Assembly (NCBI GenBank): GCA_001817055.1
Contig: MHHP01000013.1
Coordinates: 1 to 12,245, forward strand
Reading direction: 5' to 3'
DNA length: 12,245 nucleotides
From: Candidatus Andersenbacteria bacterium RIFCSPHIGHO2_02_FULL_45_11
Lineage (GTDB): Bacteria; Patescibacteriota; Andersenbacteria; UBA10190
Part shown: positions 6,028 through 11,812 of the stretch, one piece after another
Numbering within the stretch: the first letter of the stretch is position 1
How the letters are laid out: each line of letters begins with the position of its first letter
Notes under the pieces: model-generated
What the model was told of the DNA's origin: nothing
The model's input: the letters and a program-made list of their open reading frames with translations, nothing else
The model's database searches: none
Translations under genes and position numbers: made by a program

Positions 6028-6258
6028 ATGGTTTCCCTATCCGAACTTAGAGAGCTGCTCATAGTCTTGGCCCTTATTGGCGGGTTTTCTGGGGCATTTT
6101 TGTTTTTTGACGCTTCGACTTCACTCAGCGTAAATACTCCCCAGGCAAAACCTTCTCTTGCTCCACGCGTTTTGGGTGCTTCCACGCATATACCGCTTGT
6201 CGCAAATCCAGTTGTACATATTGATATTCCCCCGCACAATATATTTGAACCAAACTAA
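6028..6258 (+). CDS. Small single-pass membrane protein upstream of efp
   Basis: A 76-residue protein with a short polar N-terminus, one hydrophobic helix at about residues 8-27 (ELLIVLALIGGFSGAFLFF), and an outside-type tail rich in Ser, Pro and His (ASTHIPLVANPVVHIDIPPHN). No lipobox or enzymatic motif is visible and I do not recognise the family. A TTG at 5956 would add 24 residues, but these are unlike the rest and precede a possible -10 (TATACT, 5996-6001), so I chose ATG 6028. A TAGATT lies 8 bases before it. The efp start is 2 bases after the stop, so the two are co-transcribed. Confidence 0.65.
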   Translation: MVSLSELRELLIVLALIGGFSGAFLFFDASTSLSVNTPQAKPSLAPRVLGASTHIPLVANPVVHIDIPPHNIFEPN

Positions 6259-6260
6259 CT

Positions 6261-6830
6261 ATGGCAACACTTCCATTTAATGATATTCGAAAAGGAAAAG
6301 GAAAGATCATCGTATTAGACGGTGAGCCGTATATTATTGCGTCTGCAGAATTTCTCCGAAAGCAGCAGCGTCGCCCTGTAATTCATACAATCTTAAAACA
6401 CCTCAAGACGAATCAAACAAAAGAACACACGTTCCAGCAATCTGATAAGGTGGAAGAAGCAGATATTGAGCATTCTCCTCATCAGTATTTGTATCAAGAG
6501 GGGGGCAAGTATGTATTTATGAATGGGCAAACATATGAACAGGTTGAAATTCCATCCGATATTATCGGTGACTTAGCTAGGTTTTTATTGGAAGGCCAGG
6601 AAGTGAATATCGTATTGTTTGAAGGAACTGCTGTTTCGCTTGATATGCCTATTAAGATTGATCGTAAGGTTATTGAAGCGCCTGAAGGGGTTCGTGGCGA
6701 TACGTCCTCAAATGTTACAAAAGAAATTGTTATTGAGGGTGGAGTGCGACTTCGTGCGCCTCTTTTTATTAAAGAAGGGGAACTAATTCGTATCGATTCC
6801 AGAACAGGCGATTACTTGGAACGGGCCTAA
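6261..6830 (+). CDS. efp: Elongation factor P
   Basis: A 189-residue, three-domain EF-P that relieves ribosomes stalled on polyproline. Domain I has LDGEPYIIASAEFL, LKHLKTNQT and KVEEADIE; domain II has YLYQEGGKYVFMNGQTYEQ; the C-terminal OB domain has GVRGDT, PLFIKEGE and IRIDSRTGDYLERA. The length is normal. The tip loop of domain I, PGKG in E. coli with the lysylated Lys34, reads RKQQRRP (33-39). An ungapped alignment from EPY puts Gln36 where Lys34 sits, with basic residues on either side. I recall a comparable QQR(K/R)P loop from CPR EF-Ps, so it is probably a lineage form. Modification by EpmA/B seems unlikely; the basic side chains may act unmodified. The window has Pro-rich clients (the gene at 8765). 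Translation probably depends on coupling to the gene 2 bases upstream. Confidence 0.95.
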   Translation: MATLPFNDIRKGKGKIIVLDGEPYIIASAEFLRKQQRRPVIHTILKHLKTNQTKEHTFQQSDKVEEADIEHSPHQYLYQEGGKYVFMNGQTYEQVEIPSDIIGDLARFLLEGQEVNIVLFEGTAVSLDMPIKIDRKVIEAPEGVRGDTSSNVTKEIVIEGGVRLRAPLFIKEGELIRIDSRTGDYLERA

Positions 6831-6867
6831 CGCCAATACAACCTGACAGTTTACACATTGCTATTGC

Positions 6868-6896
6868 TTGCATGGCTCTTCTTGTAGGCATATAAT
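6868..6896 (+). promoter_or_regulatory. Sigma-70 type promoter of the sigma factor gene
   Basis: TTGCAT (-35, 6868-6873) and a consensus TATAAT (-10, 6891-6896) are separated by exactly 17 bases, the strongest -35/-10 pair in the window. The predicted start is near 6903, giving a leader of about 134 bases before the sigma ATG. Confidence 0.82.
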
Positions 6897-6902
6897 ACTA
6901 GC

Positions 6903-7036
6903 AGTTGAATGTTGAGACTGCTAACTCTCACTTCAAACCCCCGAGTGTTTTCTCGGACGAAACCATAATCAAAACCTAGGCAATACAAACACGTACCGCG
7001 AAGTTCTTTTTTGATCTTCTAACACCATGCCTACTT
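6903..7036 (+). other. Structured 5' leader of the sigma factor gene
   Basis: Untranslated region between the promoter and the ATG at 7037. It can fold a 6-bp stem agcagt/actgct near 6900-6922 and a 5-bp stem ccgag/ctcgg near 6950. A T-run (gttcttttttgatc) lies close to the gene. Long leaders are the exception here, so control by attenuation, temperature or a ligand is possible; I recognise no known riboswitch class. Confidence 0.4.
6909..6968 (+). CDS. Possible 19-aa leader peptide before the sigma factor
   Basis: ATG 6909, 12 bases after the -10 box, opens a 19-codon frame ending in TAA 6966-6968. The peptide is MLRLLTLTSNPRVFSRTKP. Both leader hairpins overlap it, so ribosome progress could change the folding. 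There is no Shine-Dalgarno, and a frame this short can arise by chance; this is a suggestion only. Confidence 0.22.
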   Translation: MLRLLTLTSNPRVFSRTKP

Positions 7037-7900
7037 ATGAAAACTCTTACAAAAGAAAAGCCTCGTACTTCTCAGTCACTATCTTCTCTCTCTCGCTATT
7101 TACAAGAGATTGGAAAAACCCCCCTCCTTATCGCGGCAGAAGAGCAAGAATTGGGGACTAAGATACAGCAAGGAGATCCAGTTGCTCGGCAACGCATGCT
7201 CTTATCCAATCTTCGCCTCGTAGTGAATGTGGCAAAGCAATATGTGCCGGGAAACGAGCCAGAACTTCTGATGGATTTAATCCAGGAAGGGAATATTGGA
7301 TTAATGCGCGCAGTTGATCGGTTTAAACCAGAATTCAAAACTCGCTTCTCAACATACGGCGTGTATTGGATACGCCAGGCTGTACTTCGCGCGCTTAAAG
7401 CTCGGCGATTAGTACGTCTTCCAGAAAATGTCTTTGACCGTGTGCTTGCGATGCAGCGGACAAGATCCAAGTTGTCGCAATTGTTAGGACGTACACCTAC
7501 GAGCCAAGAAACGGCTGCCGAAATGGAAGCATCTGCCCAAGAAGTTGCAGAACTGGAAGGGTTCTCGTCTGACATTGTTTCTTTGGATCGTACGGTGAAT
7601 GTAGGGAATGATGAAGACACTGCTCGGCTCCAGGATGTTCTGGAGGATAGTGATGCCCTATCTCCTCTTGAGGTTGCGCATGATTCGCTTAACCGTACAG
7701 AAGTTCGCAAGGCAGTATTTGGCCTCCCGGTTCGAGAGCGAGAAATTATCGATGCCAGGTTTGGTCTTTCTGGAGACGCTCCACAGACCCTCGAAGAAAT
7801 TGGGGAAGGATTCGGAATTAGTCGTGAACGGGTACGCCAGCTGCAGAACGTTGCATTAGAGCGCTTACGTCATCGGCAGCACGTGTCGTACATGGTATGA
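7037..7900 (+). CDS. RNA polymerase sigma-70 factor (group 1/2, RpoD-like)
   Basis: 287 residues covering sigma regions 1.2 to 4 without the acidic region 1.1 or the non-conserved insert of large RpoD proteins. Region 1.2 is about 17-47 (LSRYLQEIGKTPLL). Region 2 is about 51-121, including the core-binding stretch LLMDLIQEGNIGLMRAVDRF and the -10-binding helix FSTYGVYWIRQAVLRAL. Region 3 is about 130-205. Region 4.2, which reads the -35 box, has a helix-turn-helix at 250-276 (TLEEIGEGFGISRERVRQLQ). The tryptophan pair of canonical RpoD (ATWWIRQA) is YW here, which fits either a reduced primary factor or a group 2 factor. Its own promoter (6868-6896) and long leader suggest regulated expression. 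The next gene starts 7 bases after the TGA. Confidence 0.93.
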   Translation: MKTLTKEKPRTSQSLSSLSRYLQEIGKTPLLIAAEEQELGTKIQQGDPVARQRMLLSNLRLVVNVAKQYVPGNEPELLMDLIQEGNIGLMRAVDRFKPEFKTRFSTYGVYWIRQAVLRALKARRLVRLPENVFDRVLAMQRTRSKLSQLLGRTPTSQETAAEMEASAQEVAELEGFSSDIVSLDRTVNVGNDEDTARLQDVLEDSDALSPLEVAHDSLNRTEVRKAVFGLPVREREIIDARFGLSGDAPQTLEEIGEGFGISRERVRQLQNVALERLRHRQHVSYMV

Positions 7901-7916
7901 TGCATAGATGCATCAT
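7896..7916 (+). promoter_or_regulatory. Inverted repeat and TAnnnT box at the sigma/158-aa gene junction
   Basis: The 20 bases 7897-7916 are two perfect 9-base arms (ATGATGCAT and ATGCATCAT) around AG. They include the sigma stop codon and the start codon of the next gene (7908). TATGAT at 7896-7901 also ends 6 bases before that ATG. In RNA an 8-bp stem with loop TAGA would hide the start codon until a ribosome finishing the sigma gene opens it. As DNA it could be an operator. Confidence 0.5.
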
Positions 7917-8384
7917 GGATTCTTATACGGCGTCCATTCGTTTGAAACCTTGCTGACTGCACAAGACGTAGCAAGGCTACGTCATCTAAGGCATACGGCC
8001 CACTTGCGGATACTGAAAGACTCTCTTAAGCATCGCGAACTCCATCAAGAATTACAGATATTGCATTACCTCAAGCATTACGGACTTGTTACTATTGTTG
8101 ATATATCGAACAGTAAAGATGTTCATAGGGTTTCGCAGCATCTACGAGAGCTCGCTGATGTTCTGTTGGTTGAACGCGGTACCCATGGGCTTGTTGTTGA
8201 GAGTGATCCGACAGAAGAAGATGATATTGCGCGTGCTCATCGCATACGTACATCACTGCGTGCAATTGAAGCGTCGCAGGCACAAGGCGAAAACATCCGA
8301 GGATATTTTGCGGGATCATTTGTCCCGCGCATTCGCCACAGCGATCTCGTACTGCAAGCCATTATTCGGCAAGCGACGGCGTAG
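7908..8384 (+). CDS. Unknown 158-aa His-rich protein downstream of the sigma factor
   Basis: I do not recognise this protein. It is soluble, with no signal peptide or membrane segment. The first half is a long amphipathic helical stretch rich in His, Leu and Arg (LRHLRHTAHLRILKDSLKHR, then ELQILHYLKHYG). An alternating beta-type segment follows (LVTIVDISNS, then ADVLLVERGTHGLVVES), and then another charged helical end with RIRTSLRAIEASQ. Codon use matches its neighbours and the frame is clean for 158 codons with a start 7 bases after the sigma stop, so I believe it is real and co-transcribed. Regulation of the sigma factor (for example an anti-sigma) can be imagined from position alone, but nothing in the sequence proves it. 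A 111-bp repeat starts 4 bases after the stop. Confidence 0.65.
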   Translation: MHHGFLYGVHSFETLLTAQDVARLRHLRHTAHLRILKDSLKHRELHQELQILHYLKHYGLVTIVDISNSKDVHRVSQHLRELADVLLVERGTHGLVVESDPTEEDDIARAHRIRTSLRAIEASQAQGENIRGYFAGSFVPRIRHSDLVLQAIIRQATA

Positions 8385-8387
8385 TTG

Positions 8388-8498
8388 ATTTCCTCCCCTC
8401 GTATGAGGGGAGGCGACCTGCCTGCCGGCAGGCAGGGGTGGGGTCGAACGCGCGTACGCACCCCCTCTCGCTCCCCCTTATTCAAGGGGGAGAAATAC
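8388..8498. repeat. 111-bp multi-palindrome repeat, copy B
   Basis: Matches copy A (5291-5401) at 109 of 111 positions in direct orientation, 3097 bases apart. The differences are g8401 and t8482. The corresponding palindromes are at 8392-8413 (its centre has lost perfect symmetry through g8401), 8417-8436 and 8471-8492. It begins right after the stop of the 158-aa gene and ends 12 bases before the extended -10 of the next gene, so it may both end one transcript and insulate the next. Confidence 0.93.
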
Positions 8499-8510
8499 AT
8501 TACCAAATTG

Positions 8511-8519
8511 TGTTACAAT
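8511..8519 (+). promoter_or_regulatory. Extended -10 promoter (TGTTACAAT)
   Basis: TG-T-TACAAT fits an extended -10 element; no good -35 lies 17 bases upstream, where repeat B is. Transcription would begin near 8526 and the ATG is at 8531, leaving a leader of about five bases. Confidence 0.6.
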
Positions 8520-8530
8520 GTATTCACGTT

Positions 8531-8755
8531 ATGACGCTTAATAACAAGCTTGCGTTTGAGATATGGGTTGGCATTGTAGTGCTTGTGATTGTTATTGGTG
8601 GAGTTGCTGGTGTTACACTCATGCTCGACAACGATGCAACATCATCATTAACGCGAACACAGGTAAATAACCCTGTTTCGACGTCCAAGCCGTTCGCTTC
8701 TTCTGACGAGATTAGTGACGCCGCTACGAGTGTCGGCTCTTTATTTGCTCCATAA
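8531..8755 (+). CDS. 74-aa single-pass membrane protein
   Basis: A short N-terminus (MTLNNKLAFEI) leads to one hydrophobic helix at about residues 12-32 (WVGIVVLVIVIGGVAGVTLML), then a Ser/Thr/Asp-rich tail of about 40 residues with no Cys and no enzymatic motif. An in-frame ATG further upstream would start inside repeat B and add repeat-derived residues, so ATG 8531 behind the extended -10 is the better start. It lies 9 bases before the thrombospondin-repeat protein, which has the same hydrophobic-anchor plan; the two probably form an envelope operon. Family not recognised. Confidence 0.65.
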   Translation: MTLNNKLAFEIWVGIVVLVIVIGGVAGVTLMLDNDATSSLTRTQVNNPVSTSKPFASSDEISDAATSVGSLFAP

Positions 8756-8758
8756 TAT
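8753..8758 (+). promoter_or_regulatory. TAnnnT box (TAATAT) before the calcium-motif protein
   Basis: TAATAT ends 6 bases before ATG 8765 with no Shine-Dalgarno. The TAA is also the stop codon of the upstream gene, so the match is partly forced. Confidence 0.25.
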
Positions 8759-8764
8759 CTACCT

Positions 8765-9901
8765 ATGAATCGGAGGGTTCTTTTAATTAGTGCAGGCATA
8801 GCGATTGTGGTTATTTTGCTTGGAGTTGCTGGGTGGCTACTCTTGTCTGACTCTTCGTCTTCTCAGCAGCAAATTATTGAAGCTACGCCGGAGCCGATTG
8901 ATACTGGGACGCTCCCTGTCTCGTCAACCGATCCATTAAATCCAACAGATCTTCCGCAGCCATCAGGCGCCCCTGTCGCATTCCAGGGCGTATGTCCGGA
9001 TACGTGGATTAGCCAGACTGATACCGACACGGATGGTGTTCCAGATTCTGTAGAGGCTACGTACGGCACTGATGAAAATGCGCAAGATACAGATGGTGAT
9101 GGATACTCAGATAGTGCGGAAATTCGGAATGGGTATCAGCCACTCGATAGTAATTCCAGCAAACGCTTAGATAGCGATAATGATGGGCTGCTCGATAACG
9201 AAGAGTGTACGTACCGTACAGACGCATTTAATCCAGATAGCGATGATGATGGATTTGAAGATGGTGCAGAAGTGAAGAGCGGGTTTGATCCGGCAAAGGC
9301 AGGTGACGGAAAGGGAAGTGATAAACTCGTGGCAGCCGAGAAAACGCCCGGTGTTGAGGAGGCTGCGACGCCACTACCGGCTGTTGTAACGCCGATACCG
9401 CAACAAGGCTTCGTAACTCCTGTTCCTGCCACTCCAGCCCCCCAACAAACTCTTTCTACTACCCCGATTCAAATTTCTCTTATTCCGTATTCTCAATTAA
9501 AGACAACTACTTCCGCTGCAGCAGCTGACATCAAGGCCTATCTTACGCAAGTAGATAGTTTGCGTCCGCAAGAGTTAGCTGATGGGCAAGCGATTGCAAC
9601 CGCAATTCAAAGCGCGGCAACAGGAAATGTACAGCCGCTTTCTCAAGCGCGGAGCAGAATCGCACAATTTTCCGCAGCATTAAAAGGCGTACCTACCCCA
9701 AAGCCTGCACAAGAGTACCAGCAGCTGTATGTTTCCTTAATTGATTTCACCGTGCAGCAGCTGCAAGCAATTGAGCAGAATGCAACTGGTGACCAGGCAA
9801 AGGCTGCGCAAGCGGTGTTAAATATTCAGAATACATTGCCAAGTTACGTCACGCGCTTGTCTTCGCTGCGAGCAACAGTAGAAGGTGCGTCTAATACGTA
9901 G
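8765..9901 (+). CDS. Membrane-anchored protein with thrombospondin type-3-like calcium motifs
   Basis: 378 residues. An N-terminal signal-anchor (about 5-27, LLISAGIAIVVILLGVAGWLLL) is followed by a Ser/Pro-rich spacer. Four acidic loops of the DxDxDGxxDxxE type begin near residues 86, 108, 136 and 158 (DTDTDGVPDSVE, DTDGDGYSDSAE, DSDNDGLLDNEE, DSDDDGFEDGAE). Such loops bind calcium in thrombospondin type-3 repeats and are common in bacterial surface proteins. Cys77 and Cys148 bracket the repeat region and could form a disulfide. A Pro/Thr/Gln linker (about 195-235) leads to a helical C-terminal domain (about 240-375) rich in Ala and Gln, which I cannot name. The protein should sit outside the cell membrane as a calcium-stiffened stalk carrying the helical domain. 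The linker's many prolines make it a plausible EF-P client. Adhesion or envelope contact is an inference. Confidence 0.82.
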   Translation: MNRRVLLISAGIAIVVILLGVAGWLLLSDSSSSQQQIIEATPEPIDTGTLPVSSTDPLNPTDLPQPSGAPVAFQGVCPDTWISQTDTDTDGVPDSVEATYGTDENAQDTDGDGYSDSAEIRNGYQPLDSNSSKRLDSDNDGLLDNEECTYRTDAFNPDSDDDGFEDGAEVKSGFDPAKAGDGKGSDKLVAAEKTPGVEEAATPLPAVVTPIPQQGFVTPVPATPAPQQTLSTTPIQISLIPYSQLKTTTSAAAADIKAYLTQVDSLRPQELADGQAIATAIQSAATGNVQPLSQARSRIAQFSAALKGVPTPKPAQEYQQLYVSLIDFTVQQLQAIEQNATGDQAKAAQAVLNIQNTLPSYVTRLSSLRATVEGASNT

Positions 9902-9907
9902 TACGTT
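9902..9907 (+). promoter_or_regulatory. TAnnnT box (TACGTT) before the DUF3800 gene
   Basis: TACGTT ends 6 bases before ATG 9914 in a 12-base gap. No ribosome binding site is visible. Confidence 0.35.
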
Positions 9908-9913
9908 AACCAC

Positions 9914-10699
9914 ATGGTCAAAAAGACGGAAGAGAAGACTACATACTATTTCGTAGATGAGTCTGGGGACCCCATTTTTTATAATAGGTACGGAGAGCTT
10001 ATTGTGGGCCAGGGAGGCTGTTCAAAAATACTGCTCGTGGGATTTATTAGGACTACAGATCCCCGGCCTATTCGTCAGGCCTTAAGCGATTTACGTTATG
10101 AAATCGCAAACGATCCTTATTTGCGGGGTATTCCGTCGCTCAAAAGTAGTGTGGAATATTTTCATGCAAAGAATGATAGCCCTGAAGTACGTGAGCGAGT
10201 ATTTAAAAAAATTGTTAGCTTGGATTTTAAAGCAGAGTTTATCGTTGCTCGTAAAATTGAATCCATTTTTACTAAACGTCACAATCGGAGAGAGAATGTG
10301 TTTTATGATGACTTGTTGGCCAAGCTGTTCGAAAATAAACTTCACACTTCTGCTGAAAACAAAATTTATTATGCTGTGCGCGGAAATCGTATCAGACAAG
10401 AGCCTATTAGTAGCGCAATTCAAACAGCTATCCTGACATTTGAGAAAAAATGGGATACAAAAATTAATTCAACAATTGAAGTTCAAGCGCAAACAATGAC
10501 AGGCGAACCTTGCCTTCAGCTAGCTGATTACATGAATTGGGCTATGCAAAGAACTTTTCTTAAAGGGGATATGCGGTACTTTAATTTTGTGAAAGATAAA
10601 ATATCTTATGTAGCGGACGTCTATGATTTTGATAGATATCCCAAAAATTACTACGGTAGCAAGAATCTATTCGATGCAAATAAAATTAGCCCCCTGTAA
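9914..10699 (+). CDS. DUF3800 domain protein
   Basis: 261 residues matching the DUF3800 plan: an N-terminal acidic strand YYFVDESGD (11-19), a central FHAKND (83-88), and a C-terminal helix with CLQLADYMNWAMQR (200-213). DUF3800 proteins are thought to have an RNase H-like fold in which such Asp/Glu residues (here Asp15, Glu16, Asp88, Asp205) would bind metal. They are often found near mobile or defence genes, but their activity is poorly known. Compared with its neighbours this gene is clearly richer in A/T (stretches such as tatttaaaaaaattgttagc) and has no functional link to the envelope genes on either side, so horizontal acquisition is likely. Its stop codon lies inside a long imperfect inverted repeat (10688-10752). 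Confidence 0.83.
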   Translation: MVKKTEEKTTYYFVDESGDPIFYNRYGELIVGQGGCSKILLVGFIRTTDPRPIRQALSDLRYEIANDPYLRGIPSLKSSVEYFHAKNDSPEVRERVFKKIVSLDFKAEFIVARKIESIFTKRHNRRENVFYDDLLAKLFENKLHTSAENKIYYAVRGNRIRQEPISSAIQTAILTFEKKWDTKINSTIEVQAQTMTGEPCLQLADYMNWAMQRTFLKGDMRYFNFVKDKISYVADVYDFDRYPKNYYGSKNLFDANKISPL

Positions 10700-10752
10700 G
10701 CTAGGTGCTTGCGCACGCAAGGCATGAAGCCTACTTTCGCTTACTGGGGACT
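10688..10752 (+). repeat. Long structured inverted repeat at the end of the DUF3800 gene
   Basis: Outer arms 10688-10701 and 10739-10752 pair at 12 of 14 positions, including CCCC/GGGG and GTAAGC/GCTTAC, and contain the DUF3800 stop codon. Inside, TAGG (10702-10705) pairs with CCTA (10730-10733), and CTTGC (10708-10712) pairs with GCAAG (10717-10721) around GCAC. A competing ggc/gcc hairpin (10721-10731) is possible. No T-run follows, so it is not a standard intrinsic terminator. It could be an RNA element, a processed 3' end, or a mobile-element end. Confidence 0.6.
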
Positions 10753-10770
10753 AACTAAAGTATATATCTA

Positions 10771-10809
10771 ATATACCAAGCTGTGTATAAAAATCAAGAT
10801 TTGGTGTAT
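10771..10809 (+). repeat. AT-rich inverted repeat upstream of the Gly-rich secreted protein
   Basis: ATATACCAA (10771-10779) and TTGGTGTAT (10801-10809) are complementary over 9 bases with one G-T pair, 21 bases apart, around a TATAAA. The gap 10700-10844 otherwise holds only the DUF3800 structured repeat and the promoter box at 10832. An operator is possible. Confidence 0.3.
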
Positions 10810-10831
10810 GATTATTACGTTACTCACGTAG

Positions 10832-10837
10832 TATACT
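10832..10837 (+). promoter_or_regulatory. -10 box (TATACT) of the Gly-rich secreted protein gene
   Basis: TATACT differs from consensus TATAAT at one base and ends 7 bases before ATG 10845, so transcription would begin at or next to the start codon. No clear -35 was found 16-18 bases upstream. The gap behind this gene is long enough to need its own promoter. Confidence 0.55.
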
Positions 10838-10844
10838 AAACACT

Positions 10845-11804
10845 ATGAATCAGAGGTCCTTCAATAAAGCAGTGAGTATCGTTACGTTAGTTTTCTTTTT
10901 AGCAACGCCGCTGAGTACGTTTGCGCAGACGGATTATGGAGAGTTTGGCGATGCTGGAAACCGAGAGGATGTTCCAGGTTCTGGGTTTATGGATTATACA
11001 TTGGGTAATTCTGGCAGCGATGCGTTATTAAAAACCAAAGCTCCTACGGGATTGATTCAAGATACTACAGGCGTTCCAACTGGTTGCGGGCCTAATGGTT
11101 GTGGTGCTAATGCCGGTTCCGGACTCAATGCCGCGGGCGGATTTTTGAACATGTTTGGTGGTGGCGGTGCAGGCGGCAATAACCAACTTCTTTCTGGCCT
11201 TGCAATTGGTAGTTTGATGGGCGGCGGAGGGGGCGGTGGAGCAACTGGTGCGGTGAGCCAAGCGCTTACGCTTGCAGGTGCGCTTACGGGGAATATGGGA
11301 TTAATGCTTGCGGGTATGATTACAAGCATGCTTGGCGGATTAGCCGGTGGTGCTGGCGCAACTCCGCAGCGCGGAAATGTTGATGAGCAATATGTTGCAC
11401 CTGGGCAAGCTGGACCATACGGTGCTGGGTATGGTAGCGGCGGATATAATCCGTATTACTCACCAGTACCTACTGCAACTCCAATACCTGTAGCTTCGTG
11501 TGAAAAAACAATCTTCATTGTAAAAGATACAACGGTTACTCCGAATACAGTGAAGCCGTATCCGACAGCAGTTGAAATTCCGCAAAACCAATGTGTGCTC
11601 GCAATTAATTCTGATACCAGCGCATCTCATAGCGTGCAAGTGAAAGATCAAGATACAGTAAAAGCTACGCAATCAATCGACAAAGAAAAGTCTCACATCT
11701 TCCGATTTGAAAATAAAAAGACATATACGCTTTGTGTTGATGCCGTAGCCACTTCGACAAGCTCAGGGCAAGCCGCTGCATGCACGACGGTGACAGTAAA
11801 GTAG
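10845..11804 (+). CDS. Secreted Gly-rich protein with a C-terminal cupredoxin-like domain
   Basis: 319 residues. A signal peptide (KAVSIVTLVFFLATPLSTFA) has a likely cleavage site after Ala27 (TFA-Q). The mature part has a GCGPNGCG segment (Cys81, Cys86), then Gly-rich stretches and a hydrophobic Gly/Ala/Leu/Met segment near residues 135-172 that could insert in or lie on a membrane. A Tyr/Pro/Gly linker and a PTATPIP spacer follow. Residues 219-319 form a beta-rich domain (TPNTVKPYPTAVEIPQNQCVLAINSD, split by loops, then ASHSVQVKD and KTYTLCVD) whose layout recalls cupredoxins. His262 and Cys297 sit where two copper ligands would be, but I see no second His after the Cys, so metal binding is doubtful. 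Four Cys (219, 250, 297, 313) could instead form disulfides. The next gene is a secreted thioredoxin-like protein 8 bases on, which fits a disulfide-bonded client. Confidence 0.72.
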   Translation: MNQRSFNKAVSIVTLVFFLATPLSTFAQTDYGEFGDAGNREDVPGSGFMDYTLGNSGSDALLKTKAPTGLIQDTTGVPTGCGPNGCGANAGSGLNAAGGFLNMFGGGGAGGNNQLLSGLAIGSLMGGGGGGGATGAVSQALTLAGALTGNMGLMLAGMITSMLGGLAGGAGATPQRGNVDEQYVAPGQAGPYGAGYGSGGYNPYYSPVPTATPIPVASCEKTIFIVKDTTVTPNTVKPYPTAVEIPQNQCVLAINSDTSASHSVQVKDQDTVKATQSIDKEKSHIFRFENKKTYTLCVDAVATSTSSGQAAACTTVTVK

Positions 11805-11807
11805 CAT
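11802..11807 (+). promoter_or_regulatory. TAnnnT box (TAGCAT) before the thioredoxin-like gene
   Basis: TAGCAT ends 5 bases before ATG 11813. Its TAG is the stop codon of the upstream gene, so this may be chance; co-transcription from 10832 is equally likely. Confidence 0.2.
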
Positions 11808-11812
11808 CTCCT

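Noticed and set aside
6839..6903. tRNA or other classic RNA gene between efp and the sigma gene
   Set aside because: The stretch is explained by a -35/-10 promoter; no cloverleaf or known RNA family pattern is visible.
7096..7710. Long minus-strand open frame opposite the sigma gene (204 aa)
   Set aside because: It is a Ser/Arg-rich shadow of a clearly assigned sigma-70 factor; no motif or start signal.
5291..8498. Copies A and B as ends of a composite transposon
   Set aside because: They are direct, not inverted; the enclosed genes are housekeeping (efp, sigma) and no transposase is present. Independent copies of a repeat family explain them better.
8438..8530. Extension of the 74-aa protein back into repeat B
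   Set aside because: The added residues are encoded by the repeat itself and precede the extended -10 at 8511-8519.
9136..9432. Minus-strand open frame opposite the calcium-motif protein
   Set aside because: It is a low-complexity Ser/Gly/Pro translation produced by the Asp-rich repeats on the other strand.
10688..10752. tRNA-like cloverleaf at the end of the DUF3800 gene
   Set aside because: It pairs into one elongated stem; there is no T-loop GTTCRAN, no anticodon arm of normal size and no acceptor geometry.
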